Of a stretch of 64,000 bases of DNA, positions 44,945 through 52,800 are shown piece by piece. Every line of letters begins with the position of its first letter. Position 1 is the stretch's first letter. The translations under genes were made by a program, and so were the position numbers. The notes under the pieces are model-generated. The model made no database searches, had not been told where the DNA came from, and saw only the letters and a list, made by a program, of their open reading frames with translations. Origin of the DNA: Candidatus Legionella polyplacis (GTDB lineage: Bacteria > Pseudomonadota > Gammaproteobacteria > Legionellales > Legionellaceae); NCBI RefSeq assembly GCF_002776555.1, contig NZ_CP021497.1:124001-188000 (forward strand). Direction: 5' to 3'.

Positions 44945-45382
44945 TCAATTTAAATTCTTCTCTATATCTATTCCCATACTTTTTGCTGTTCCTTTTATAC
45001 AATTAATAGCAGATTGTAAATTAGATGCTGTCAAATCATTCATTTTTATAATAGCTATCTTTTTAAGTTGAATATAACTTAAACTTCCAACTTTCCTACT
45101 ATTAGATAAATCAGAACCTTTATCTATACCTAATTCTTCTTTAATAAGAATTGACACAGGGGGAGATTTGATCATATAATCAAAACTGCGATCGGAATAA
45201 ACCTTAATTACAACAGGAACAATTAACCCCAATTTCATACTTTTAGTAGATTCATTAAATTTCTTACAAAATTCAACAATGTTAACCCTATGCTGACCTA
45301 AAGCAGGACCAACAGGAGGAGCAGGAGTCGCTTTTCCAGCAGGTATTTGCAACTTAACTATTGATTCAATATTTTTAAGCAT
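44945..45382 (-). CDS. rplK: 50S ribosomal protein L11
   Basis: GTPase-centre protein. From ATG 45382 it has 145 residues (142 in E. coli): MLKNIESIVKLQIPAGKATPAPPVGPALGQHRVNIVEFCKKFN. The proline-rich switch and C-terminal RNA-binding part (NSRKVGSLSYIQLKKIAIIKMNDLTASNLQSAINCIKGTAKSMGI) are present. An in-frame ATG at 45397 would add five residues; alignment with the MAKKVEAYIKLQ-type N-terminus favours 45382. Confidence 0.96.
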   Translation of the reverse strand: MLKNIESIVKLQIPAGKATPAPPVGPALGQHRVNIVEFCKKFNESTKSMKLGLIVPVVIKVYSDRSFDYMIKSPPVSILIKEELGIDKGSDLSNSRKVGSLSYIQLKKIAIIKMNDLTASNLQSAINCIKGTAKSMGIDIEKNLN

Positions 45383-45510
45383 TACAATATTTTCCATTAA
45401 TTAAAAATTAAACATACAAAAAAACATAAAATTCTAATAAAATAACAAAAAATACTTTTAACATTAACCAAAATAAAAAATTAAATCTCTTTAAAATCTA
45501 CTAATCAAAT

Positions 45511-45516
45511 AGTATA
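45511..45516 (-). promoter_or_regulatory. Candidate -10 box upstream of rplK
   Basis: Reading leftward, TATTATACT occurs about 130 bases upstream of rplK in the 179-bp gap after nusG. This is where E. coli also has a promoter for the L11 operon. The hexamer TATACT is a good -10, but no clear -35 box lies 16-18 bases away. Confidence 0.28.
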
Positions 45517-45549
45517 ATACTTTTATTAAAAAAAATAAATTTATATTGC

Positions 45550-45572
45550 AAAAAACTCGATTTAAGTTTTTT
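45550..45572 (-). terminator. Weak hairpin over the nusG stop codon
   Basis: An exact 8-bp inverted repeat (AAAAAACT / AGTTTTTT) with a 7-base loop spans the end of nusG. Only one pair is G-C, and the following T run is about 15 bases away rather than adjacent. It could be a weak terminator or attenuator between nusG and the rplK operon, or a chance feature of AT-rich DNA. Confidence 0.25.
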
Positions 45573-46131
45573 CAACTTGACTAAATTCTAAATCTACAGG
45601 TGTAGATCTTCCAAATATTAAAACAGCAACCCTCAAACGACTTTTTTCGTAATTAACCTCTTCCACTACCCCATTAAAATCAATAAAAGGACCATCTTTT
45701 ATACGAATAAGCTCACCAGATTCAAATAATACTTTTGGCTTAGGTTTGCTAACTCCATCTTCTATACGTTGTAAAACTACCTCAACCTCTTTATCAGAAA
45801 TTGGAGTTGGCCATTTTTCTATTCCTACTCTAGAATTTCTTGTTCCACCAATAAACCCTAAAACTCTAGGAATTTCACGAATAACATTTCTCGTCTTATC
45901 TTCCATAATCATATAAACCAACACATATCCAGGAAAAAATTTGCGTGTACTTCTTCTTTTTTTTCCAAATCGCATCTCAACAACTTCTTCAGAAGGAACT
46001 ACAACATTACTTATTTTATCCTCCAAACAAAATTGTTTTATTTTAGATTTTATTTCCCTCATTACTAATCTTTCAAACCCAGAATATACATGTACTACAT
46101 ACCATTTTTTAATATTTTCACTATTTTTCAC
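45562..46131 (-). CDS. nusG: Transcription termination/antitermination factor NusG
   Basis: Binds RNA polymerase and couples transcription to Rho or the ribosome. The 189 residues (181 in E. coli) have the NGN domain (KKWYVVHVYSGFERLVMREIKSKI, FFPGYVLVYMIMEDKTRNVIREIPRVLGFIGG) and the C-terminal KOW domain (GELIRIKDGPFIDFNGVVEEVNYEKSRLRVAVLIFGRSTPVDLEFSQVEK). The start codon is GTG 46131. It follows secE after 10 bp, as in most bacteria. Confidence 0.97.
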   Translation of the reverse strand: MKNSENIKKWYVVHVYSGFERLVMREIKSKIKQFCLEDKISNVVVPSEEVVEMRFGKKRRSTRKFFPGYVLVYMIMEDKTRNVIREIPRVLGFIGGTRNSRVGIEKWPTPISDKEVEVVLQRIEDGVSKPKPKVLFESGELIRIKDGPFIDFNGVVEEVNYEKSRLRVAVLIFGRSTPVDLEFSQVEKT

Positions 46132-46141
46132 TATATTTTCA

Positions 46142-46513
46142 TCAACCCAAATATATTAACTTAGAAACTAACCAAATAATTATAGAATCTATAAACCAAA
46201 AAAATAAAGCAGCAAAAAAAATAATAACAATAACAACTAATACTAACTTAAATGTTTCTGATCTGTTCGGCCATACAACTTTGTATAATTCAATTTTTGC
46301 TTCTTTAATAAACTTAAAAAATAACCTTCCCTGAATAGAAGAAATACATACTAAAATAGTATAAAATAAACTTAAAAAACCTATCATTAATTTAATATAA
46401 AATGCATAATTTACATAAATTGCATAAAAAAACATTATATTTATAATAAAACAAAAAAACCATAATAAAACTCTTATATTTCTTTTAAATAATTTATTTA
46501 AATATTTCACCAT
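46142..46513 (-). CDS. secE: Protein translocase subunit SecE
   Basis: Clamps SecY in the translocon. The 123 residues (127 in E. coli) give three predicted membrane helices (about 14-34, 37-57, 86-117). The conserved amphipathic segment FIKEAKIELYKVVWPNRSETFKLV comes before the last helix, matching the 'ExxKVxWPxRxET' signature. The enterobacterial-like three-helix architecture is kept, although many reduced genomes have the one-helix form. It lies 20 bp after tRNA-Trp. Confidence 0.96.
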   Translation of the reverse strand: MVKYLNKLFKRNIRVLLWFFCFIINIMFFYAIYVNYAFYIKLMIGFLSLFYTILVCISSIQGRLFFKFIKEAKIELYKVVWPNRSETFKLVLVVIVIIFFAALFFWFIDSIIIWLVSKLIYLG

Positions 46514-46533
46514 ACTCTCAAATAACTAAAATA

Positions 46534-46607
46534 CAGGTCAGGAGGGAATCGAACCCACAACCCACGGTTTTGGAGACCGTTACTCTTCCTATTTGAGCTA
46601 CTGACCT
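46534..46607 (-). tRNA. tRNA-Trp(CCA)
   Basis: A 74-nt cloverleaf: acceptor AGGTCAG/CTGACCT, discriminator G, D stem GCTC/GAGT, anticodon arm ACGGT-CTCCAAA-ACCGT (anticodon CCA), T arm GTGGG-TTCGATT-CCCTC with one T-T mismatch. The position just before secE is the ancestral arrangement. CCA is not encoded. Confidence 0.95.
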
Positions 46608-46999
46608 ATTCACAAACATAAAATTTTTTATTAAAAAAATAAACTATATAATTAAATAACCAATTTTCATATTGTAAAAACAAATAATACCCCTATATTA
46701 TAACATAATAAATAATTATACTTATAATTTTACTATTATTTGTTCTAAAAATTTCTAAAAATATATAAATTTAAAATTATAAAAATATCATAAATAAAAT
46801 TTATGTTTAATTCACAATATTAATATGAATATACTTATCCTTATATTTTGTTAAATATAAATATTTAACATTAATAAATTTTATAAAATATAAATAATTA
46901 AAATTTTACTATTTCATAATACATATCAAATCAAAATATAAAAATAAAATTCAACTTTAATAAAACATATACTGAATTCTTAAAAAAAAACAAAATATA
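46608..46999. other. 392-bp gap where tufB is expected
   Basis: Between tRNA-Thr(GGU) and tRNA-Trp, where many gammaproteobacteria carry the second tuf gene, there is only AT-rich sequence without a usable reading frame. I see no EF-Tu-like residue strings in either strand. It probably still holds the promoter for tRNA-Trp-secE-nusG, but no clear one is visible. Confidence 0.6.
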
Positions 47000-47071
47000 T
47001 GCCCACAACTGGACTCGAACCAACGACCTCTTCCATACCAAGGAAGCGCTCTACCACTAAGCTATGTGGGC
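47000..47071 (-). tRNA. tRNA-Thr(GGU)
   Basis: A 72-nt cloverleaf: acceptor GCCCACA/TGTGGGC, discriminator A, D stem GCTT/GAGC, anticodon arm CTTCC-TTGGTAT-GGAAG (anticodon GGU), T arm GTTGG-TTCGAGT-CCAGT with two G-U pairs. It is the last of the Thr-Tyr-Gly-Thr series that precedes tufB in E. coli. Confidence 0.95.
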
Positions 47072-47089
47072 AAAATGGTAATAAACAAA

Positions 47090-47160
47090 AGCGGGCGATG
47101 GGAATCGAACCCACATTATTAGCTTGGAAGGCTAAGATTCTACCATTGAATTACGCCCGC
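47090..47160 (-). tRNA. tRNA-Gly(UCC)
   Basis: A 71-nt cloverleaf: acceptor GCGGGCG/CGCCCGC, discriminator T as usual for tRNA-Gly, D stem ATTC/GAAT, anticodon arm TTAGC-CTTCCAA-GCTAA (anticodon UCC), T arm GTGGG-TTCGATT-CCCAT. It lies 18 bases from tRNA-Thr(GGU) in the same transcript. Confidence 0.95.
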
Positions 47161-47234
47161 AAAAATACATTTTTATAATATAAAAATTTTTAATATTATA
47201 TTTTCTATCTAAATAGAAATTATAAAACTAAATA

Positions 47235-47318
47235 TGGAGGAGGAAGGATTCGAACCTTCGAAGACATTAAGTCGTCAGATTTACAGTCTGATCCCTTTAA
47301 CCACTCGGGAACCCCTCC
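47235..47318 (-). tRNA. tRNA-Tyr(GUA)
   Basis: An 84-nt class II tRNA with a long variable arm. The acceptor is GGAGGGG/CTCCTCC with one G-U pair, discriminator A, anticodon arm CAGAC-TGTAAAT-CTG (anticodon GUA), T arm GAAGG-TTCGAAT-CCTTC. It is strikingly similar to E. coli tRNA-Tyr. Confidence 0.95.
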
Positions 47319-47431
47319 AAAAATATTCAAAAGCAATTAAAATTTGTATAATTTATAATTAAAATTCCTATTTATTAAAAAATAAGATAAATAACATTTT
47401 AAAAAAAATAATAAATGAATTAAAACTATAA

Positions 47432-47504
47432 TGCTGACACCAGGAATTGAACCTGGAACCTACTGATTACAAATCAGTTGCTCTGCCAATTAAGCTATAT
47501 CAGC
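47432..47504 (-). tRNA. tRNA-Thr(UGU)
   Basis: A 73-nt cloverleaf: acceptor GCTGATA/TGTCAGC with one U-G pair, discriminator A, D stem GCTT/GAGC, anticodon arm ACTGA-TTTGTAA-TCAGT (anticodon UGU), T arm CCAGG-TTCAATT-CCTGG. First gene of the ancestral Thr-Tyr-Gly-Thr cluster. Confidence 0.95.
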
Positions 47505-47725
47505 ATAACAAAAAATATAAAAATATTATACTTTATTCTAACATAAAATTTTATTTTAAACATCACAATTTTTATTAATTATTTATAAACTTTTCACAAA
47601 AAAATAAAATTCACTTTTTATAAATTTAACTTAACTAAAAAATATTAAACTTTAAAAACTCCAATCAACAAAATATTATCAACATTATAATGACTATTAA
47701 TATATACAAACTATACAAATTATTT

Positions 47726-47799
47726 TGGGTCTGAGTGGATTTGAACCACTTACCTCACCCTTATCAGGGGTGTGCTCTACCAAAATGAGCTACAGACCC
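47726..47799 (-). tRNA. tRNA-Ile(GAU)
   Basis: A 74-nt cloverleaf: acceptor GGGTCTG/CAGACCC, discriminator A, D stem GCTC/GAGC, anticodon arm CACCC-CTGATAA-GGGTG (anticodon GAU), T arm AGTGG-TTCAAAT-CCACT. It resembles the tRNA-Ile normally found in the 16S-23S spacer, yet no rRNA gene is near. It lies 221 bp upstream of tRNA-Thr(UGU). Confidence 0.95.
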
Positions 47800-47974
47800 A
47801 TATATGTAAAAAAATATATTACTAAAAATAAATCTTATATAAGAAGATTCTAAATCTTTCATATAAAAAATATATTACCACTGATAACATACTTATTAAT
47901 TATTTTTTTTAAAAATAACTTATTTAATGAATTCCATTTTTACATAAAACCTTATATCCCATTATAAATTACAA

Positions 47975-48478
47975 TTATCTTTTTACATAACAATAAAAAG
48001 TAAAATCAAATGGATTAAAATCATCTTTTAATTTTAATATTTTTCTACTAATCTTCCAGTTATTTATATTAAATTTAGGAAAATAAACATCAGCTTTAAA
48101 AATATTATGTATAACAGTTAAATAAATTTTTGAAACAAATGGAAAAAATTTTCTATATACCATTGCTCCACCAATAACTACCGATTCTTTATAATCCTTT
48201 ACTACATTTAATGTATCTTCTAAAGAACTTAAAATTTTAACATTATTTTTTTCATACTTACTTTTATAAAAATTAAAATTTCTATTACTTAAAACTAAAT
48301 TTAATCTTCCTACTAATGGTTTTTCTCCTATTGAAATAAATGTATTTCTACCCATTATCACAGGCAATCCCATTGTAACTCTTTTAAAAATTTTAAGATC
48401 ATCAGGTAAATAACATAATAAACTATTATTTTTTCCTAAAGCTCCTCTTTTATCGACAACCGCAATCATACTAATCAT
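47975..48478 (-). CDS. folA: Dihydrofolate reductase
   Basis: Reduces dihydrofolate to tetrahydrofolate with NADPH. The 167 residues (159 in E. coli) contain MIAVVDKRGALGKNNSLL (1-20 region), LPDDLKIFKRVTMGLPVIMGRNTFISIG (cofactor motif GRNTF), GRLNLVLSNR and VIGGAMVYRKFFPFVSKIYLTVI. The usual LPWHLPxDL reads LLCYLPDDL: the catalytic Asp is kept, but the conserved Pro-Trp pair is Leu-Cys. It is the first gene right of the tRNA cluster, with 325 bp of empty sequence on its far side. Confidence 0.93.
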   Translation of the reverse strand: MISMIAVVDKRGALGKNNSLLCYLPDDLKIFKRVTMGLPVIMGRNTFISIGEKPLVGRLNLVLSNRNFNFYKSKYEKNNVKILSSLEDTLNVVKDYKESVVIGGAMVYRKFFPFVSKIYLTVIHNIFKADVYFPKFNINNWKISRKILKLKDDFNPFDFTFYCYVKR

Positions 48479-48803
48479 AAAATTTATTTTTATTATAAAT
48501 AAAATGTTTCTTTAAAATATATAAAACATTATTTTTTAAACTCTTTTAATTATAGAATAAATCTTTATTAAAAAAAAAACTTTTAAAAAATAAATTTAAT
48601 ATTACAACCTATTAAAAAAATCTTTGTATATACTCATATTACAAATCACAATCTACCAAAAAAATTTTTTATATAAATAAAATATAATCTATATTACACA
48701 TTTTAATATTCTTACAAAGAAGATTATAGTTCATAAAAGCAAAACATAAACTTATAAACTTATAAAAATAACATAAAAAACTGATAATTTATATATATAA
48801 AAT
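48479..48803. other. 325-bp gap between epmB and folA
   Basis: AT-rich sequence with no recognisable gene, tRNA or conserved motif on either strand. The folA promoter should lie near its left end. Nothing else can be supported. Confidence 0.6.
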
Positions 48804-49781
48804 TTATGAAATTAATATTTTACTTAAGCATTCCGGATTTTCATAAACTAATTTAGGAACAAGATATCCAGGTAACTTTTTTTGCAATTCTCTATATATA
48901 CATTTTGCTTCATCTATATGAACATCAAAATGTGAAATTCCTTCAACTTTATCTAAAAGATGTAAATAATACGGCAAAATTCCAAAAGAAAATAAACAAT
49001 AACTTAATTTCACTAAAATATTGACATCATTATTAATATTTTTTAATAAAACTGATTGATTATACAAATAACAACCTACGCTCTTTAAATATGTACACAC
49101 ACTTAAAATAGAATTATCCAACTCTTGAGGATGATTAATATGTAAAACAATAACTTTTTGTAAACGAACCTTATGAAGTATATCTAAAAAATTTTTATCA
49201 ATACGTTCTGGAAAAACTACAGGAATCCTAGTATGAATTCTAATAATTTTCAAATGATCAATATCATTTAATTTATTAAATAAATTAAATAATACTTTAT
49301 TCGACACTAACAATGGATCCCCACCACTTAATATAACTTCCTTAATAGAAGAATTTTTATTTATATAATTCAATACATAATCCCATCTTCCAGTTTGTAA
49401 TGTATTATTTTTATAAGAAAAAAACTTTCTAAAACAATAACGACAATTAACTGCACAAGAACCTGTTAAAATTAATAAAACACGTCCATGATATTTATGT
49501 AAAAGACCTTTTTCAACATTAATATTCTTTTCCTTTAAAGGATCTTTAACATAATTTAATTTTTCCTTCAATTCTTTTTTAACAGCTAAAACTTGAAGTA
49601 AAATAGGATCTTTAAAATTACGTTTTTTTATACGTAACGCAAAACTTAAAGGAACTTTAGTCTTAAAATTTTTTTCTGCTTCCAAATTTCCAACATTAAC
49701 AGGAAGTAATAGAAATTTTAATAATTCTTGTACTTTATAAAAACTTCTTGATAAAACTTTTTGCCATCTCTCCAAAATCAA
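48804..49781 (-). CDS. epmB: EF-P beta-lysylation protein EpmB (radical SAM lysine 2,3-aminomutase family)
   Basis: Converts (S)-alpha-lysine to (R)-beta-lysine for attachment to EF-P. The 325 residues (342 in E. coli) carry the radical-SAM cluster motif CAVNCRYC (about 109-116). Next comes VILSGGDPLL (about 147-156), then RIHTRIPVVFPERI, HINHPQEL and the C-terminal PLP-lysine region LPGYLVPKLVYE. The start is TTG 49781 with AGGA a few bases upstream. It is divergent from efp, 67 bp apart, a pairing typical of gammaproteobacteria. The ligase partner epmA is not in the window. Confidence 0.93.
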   Translation of the reverse strand: MILERWQKVLSRSFYKVQELLKFLLLPVNVGNLEAEKNFKTKVPLSFALRIKKRNFKDPILLQVLAVKKELKEKLNYVKDPLKEKNINVEKGLLHKYHGRVLLILTGSCAVNCRYCFRKFFSYKNNTLQTGRWDYVLNYINKNSSIKEVILSGGDPLLVSNKVLFNLFNKLNDIDHLKIIRIHTRIPVVFPERIDKNFLDILHKVRLQKVIVLHINHPQELDNSILSVCTYLKSVGCYLYNQSVLLKNINNDVNILVKLSYCLFSFGILPYYLHLLDKVEGISHFDVHIDEAKCIYRELQKKLPGYLVPKLVYENPECLSKILIS

Positions 49782-49848
49782 GTTATCCTATAATATGTAA
49801 ACTTTTATAAATATTAACAATAAAAAACATATTAAAAAATTAAATTTT

Positions 49849-50415
49849 ATGATTAATTACCATACCAATGAATTTAAAATTGGAACAAAAATCATTGTTG
49901 ACAATGATCCATATATTATCATAGAAAGTCATTTTATAAAACCAGGAAAAGGACAAGCATTCGTACGTATAAAAATTAGAAATCTAAAAAATAATCAAAT
50001 TATTGAACGCACATATAAAGCTGGAGAAAAATTACCAGCAGCTAACATTGTTGACATTAATGTACAATATTTATACCAACATTTACATACATGGAATTTT
50101 ATAAACATTAACAATTTTGAACAATATGAATTAAAAAAAAATGATATATCTAACATAAAAATTTGGCTTAAAGAAGAAGAAATATACACTTTAACATTAT
50201 GGAATAAAAATCCGATACATATTATTGCTCCTAACTTTATAAATTTTTTCGTAATAGAAACTAATCCAAATTTTAAAAATCAAATATCAAAAAACGGAAA
50301 TAAAATAGCAATACTAGAAACAGGATTAAAAATACGTGTACCTAACTTCATACAAAAAGGAGATTTTATAAAAGTTGATACAAGAACAAAAGAATATATT
50401 TGTAGAATAAAATAA
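49849..50415 (+). CDS. efp: Translation elongation factor P
   Basis: Relieves ribosome stalling at proline runs. It has 188 residues as in E. coli. The N-terminal domain has the loop HFIKPGKGQAFVRIKIRNL, with Lys34 (the lysine of PGKGQA) available for beta-lysylation. ERTYKAGEKLPAANI follows, and the C-terminal domain ends VPNFIQKGDFIKVDTRTKEYICR. It is the only + strand gene between 16 and 64 kb and shows the Lys/Asn-rich composition of that strand. epmB lies divergently next to it. Confidence 0.96.
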   Translation: MINYHTNEFKIGTKIIVDNDPYIIIESHFIKPGKGQAFVRIKIRNLKNNQIIERTYKAGEKLPAANIVDINVQYLYQHLHTWNFININNFEQYELKKNDISNIKIWLKEEEIYTLTLWNKNPIHIIAPNFINFFVIETNPNFKNQISKNGNKIAILETGLKIRVPNFIQKGDFIKVDTRTKEYICRIK

Positions 50416-50522
50416 AAATAATATAAAATTTAATATCAATATTACTTTTTTAGATATAGATAAATAATAATAAATTATCCAATCTTAATACTAATAAAAA
50501 ATTATTTTAACAATAAAAATAT

Positions 50523-51800
50523 TTAATTATTCCTTTTTTTTAAAACACTATAAAAAAATCCATCTTGATTATTAATCCCAGGTAAAATCTGTAAACCATA
50601 TCCAGTATCTATACCGCAAAAAACATCTTTCTTACAAAGTACACAATCTTTATTATTCTCTAAAAAATCTTTAATTACTTCTTCATTTTCTTTTTTCAAA
50701 ACTGAACACGTAACATACACTAATATCCCATTAAAACCAAGTAAAGGCCATAAAGTTTTTAAAAAACATTTTTGTAAAGAACTCATAAATAATACTTCTT
50801 TCTTTGTACGTAATATTTTTACATCAGGACATCTACGAATAACACCTGTAGCAGAACATGGAACATCCAAAAGAATACGATCAAAACACTTACCATCCCA
50901 CCAATCCTTTGGATTTAATATATTTCCTTTTATCAAAGTAGCCTTCAATTGCAAACGTAATAAATTTTCTTTAACTTTATTCAAACGTTTCTGATTACAA
51001 TCAACTGCTACACAACTTAATAATCTTGATTCAGTTTCTAAAATATGACTAAGCTTTCCTCCTGGAGCACAACAAGCATCAAGCACTCTTAAACCAGGTT
51101 TTAAAGACAATAAAGAAATAACTATTTGTGCAGATTCATCTTGCACCGAAACATATCCTCTTTGAAAATAAGGTAAATCTTTAATACTACAAGCTTTACT
51201 TAAAGTAATACCAACTGAAGAATATATGTGAGGAAAACCATCTATATTTTTTTTTTTTAAAAAAAATAAGTACTTTTCCCTACTAATAAAAATTTTATTA
51301 ACACGTAAACTCATTGGAGGATGACAGTCATTTGCTTTCAAAATCTGAACCCAATTTAACGGCCAATCCTTTTGTATTTCTTGTATATACCAATTCGGAT
51401 GATTAAAAATAAAATCATTATTGTTTTCCAAATACAATTTATCTACATAAAGACAATATTGCCTTAATATAGCATTTACCAAACTTTTTGCCCATGATTT
51501 ATTTATTACATCTAATAAAAACAAACTTTCTTTTATTACAATATAATTAGATACTCTCTTCATATATCGTAATTGATATATACCTATTAATAATACAATT
51601 AAAACCTCTATAAATCTAATACGTTTTCTTAAAAAAATATTAATTAAAATATTTAACCTGTAATATTCTCTACATACACCAAAACAAATTTCTTTAGATA
51701 AAGAAGAAATTTTTTTATTTTTAATCAAAAAATTAAGTGTTACTTTATTCTTTAAAACTTTTAATAACACTAGATATGATTCTAGTCTAAAATCATTCAT
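50523..51800 (-). CDS. rsmB: 16S rRNA m5C967 methyltransferase RsmB
   Basis: SAM-dependent methylation of C967 in 16S rRNA. From ATG 51800 it has 425 residues (429 in E. coli). The N-terminal NusB-like domain is diverged. The methyltransferase part is clear: SAM motif LKPGLRVLDACCAPGGKLSHILE (about 232-254), then DVPCSATGVIRRCPDVK and the catalytic YVTCSVLKKENEEVI. The ATG overlaps the fmt stop as ATGA, which fixes the start over an upstream ATG at 51821. Order def, fmt, rsmB as in E. coli. Confidence 0.95.
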   Translation of the reverse strand: MNDFRLESYLVLLKVLKNKVTLNFLIKNKKISSLSKEICFGVCREYYRLNILINIFLRKRIRFIEVLIVLLIGIYQLRYMKRVSNYIVIKESLFLLDVINKSWAKSLVNAILRQYCLYVDKLYLENNNDFIFNHPNWYIQEIQKDWPLNWVQILKANDCHPPMSLRVNKIFISREKYLFFLKKKNIDGFPHIYSSVGITLSKACSIKDLPYFQRGYVSVQDESAQIVISLLSLKPGLRVLDACCAPGGKLSHILETESRLLSCVAVDCNQKRLNKVKENLLRLQLKATLIKGNILNPKDWWDGKCFDRILLDVPCSATGVIRRCPDVKILRTKKEVLFMSSLQKCFLKTLWPLLGFNGILVYVTCSVLKKENEEVIKDFLENNKDCVLCKKDVFCGIDTGYGLQILPGINNQDGFFYSVLKKRNN

Positions 51801-52771
51801 CCCAAAACCAAATCTATACAAAGTTTAAAACGATTAGAATTTAACCAACTACTTACTTTCATTACTTTAGATCCAGGAAATTGTAATTCTTTTATTAATA
51901 AACTACCAAAACCCGTACAAACTTCTATCCACCTTCTATTGATTGCAAGAATGGTACCCGGTTTTTTACCATATATCAACATTAAATTATTGACATCTGC
52001 ACAATAAATTTTTATTAATAATTTATAATCTATATTAATCTTATTATTATACAATATAGCATAAGTATGTGCTACAGGCTTTGGATTTAACGCTCTAATC
52101 TTATTTTTAATTTCCAAAGCTGATTTATTCCAATTAATTACTGCATCACTTTTTTTTATCTTCCTAGCATAAGTTACTTGACATTTATTCTGTTTTTTTA
52201 TAACTATTTCTTTTTTTATTAAAAGATTAAGAACATTCAATAACATTGATTCTGCTAATTTAGACAAACGAATTCCTAAAGAATAAGCAGTATCTTCTAA
52301 AAAAATTGGACAACATTTTTTATATAAAATATCACCAGTATCTATGCCTGAATCCATTTTTATAAATGTAACACCAGATTTTTTATCTCCATGCAATAAA
52401 GCATATTCTATAGGAGAAGCACCTCTCCATCTAGGTAATAAAGATGGATGAATATTGATACAACCAAAAGTAGGTATACTTAAAACTTCTGAAGGAAGAA
52501 TATTGCCATACGCTGATACTATCAATATATCAGAATTTAAATTCTTCATTTCATCAATAACTAAATGATCTTTAAAATTCTTTGGTTGATATATAGGATA
52601 TTGATATTCTAAAGCCCATTTTTTAATATCAGACATTTTCAATTTTCTACCTCTCCCTGAATAATTATCTGGTTGAGTGTATATTCCAACTATTTTAAAA
52701 ATATCCGATCTATGTATAAGCTTTATACAAGGCAAAGCAAAATTACCAGTAGCAGCAAAAATAATTCTCAA
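51797..52771 (-). CDS. fmt: Methionyl-tRNA formyltransferase
   Basis: Formylates initiator Met-tRNA using 10-formyl-THF. The 324 residues (315 in E. coli) contain HPSLLPRWRGASPIEYALLHGDKKSGVTFIKMDSGIDTGDIL (about 110-151), with the catalytic His and Asp positions. ILIVSAYGNILP is the catalytic Asn-region equivalent, and the C-terminal OB domain has ALNPKPVAHTY. The N-terminal motif usually written 'FAGTPxFA' is FAATGNFA. The start codon is TTG 52771. It lies 29 bp after def. Confidence 0.94.
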   Translation of the reverse strand: MRIIFAATGNFALPCIKLIHRSDIFKIVGIYTQPDNYSGRGRKLKMSDIKKWALEYQYPIYQPKNFKDHLVIDEMKNLNSDILIVSAYGNILPSEVLSIPTFGCINIHPSLLPRWRGASPIEYALLHGDKKSGVTFIKMDSGIDTGDILYKKCCPIFLEDTAYSLGIRLSKLAESMLLNVLNLLIKKEIVIKKQNKCQVTYARKIKKSDAVINWNKSALEIKNKIRALNPKPVAHTYAILYNNKINIDYKLLIKIYCADVNNLMLIYGKKPGTILAINRRWIEVCTGFGSLLIKELQFPGSKVMKVSSWLNSNRFKLCIDLVLG

Positions 52772-52800
52772 AAATAATCCTTACAATTAAAATTATATTA

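Noticed and set aside
47235-47318. tRNA-Leu or tRNA-Ser, because of the long variable arm
   Set aside because: The anticodon is GUA and the body closely matches bacterial tRNA-Tyr, which is also class II in bacteria.
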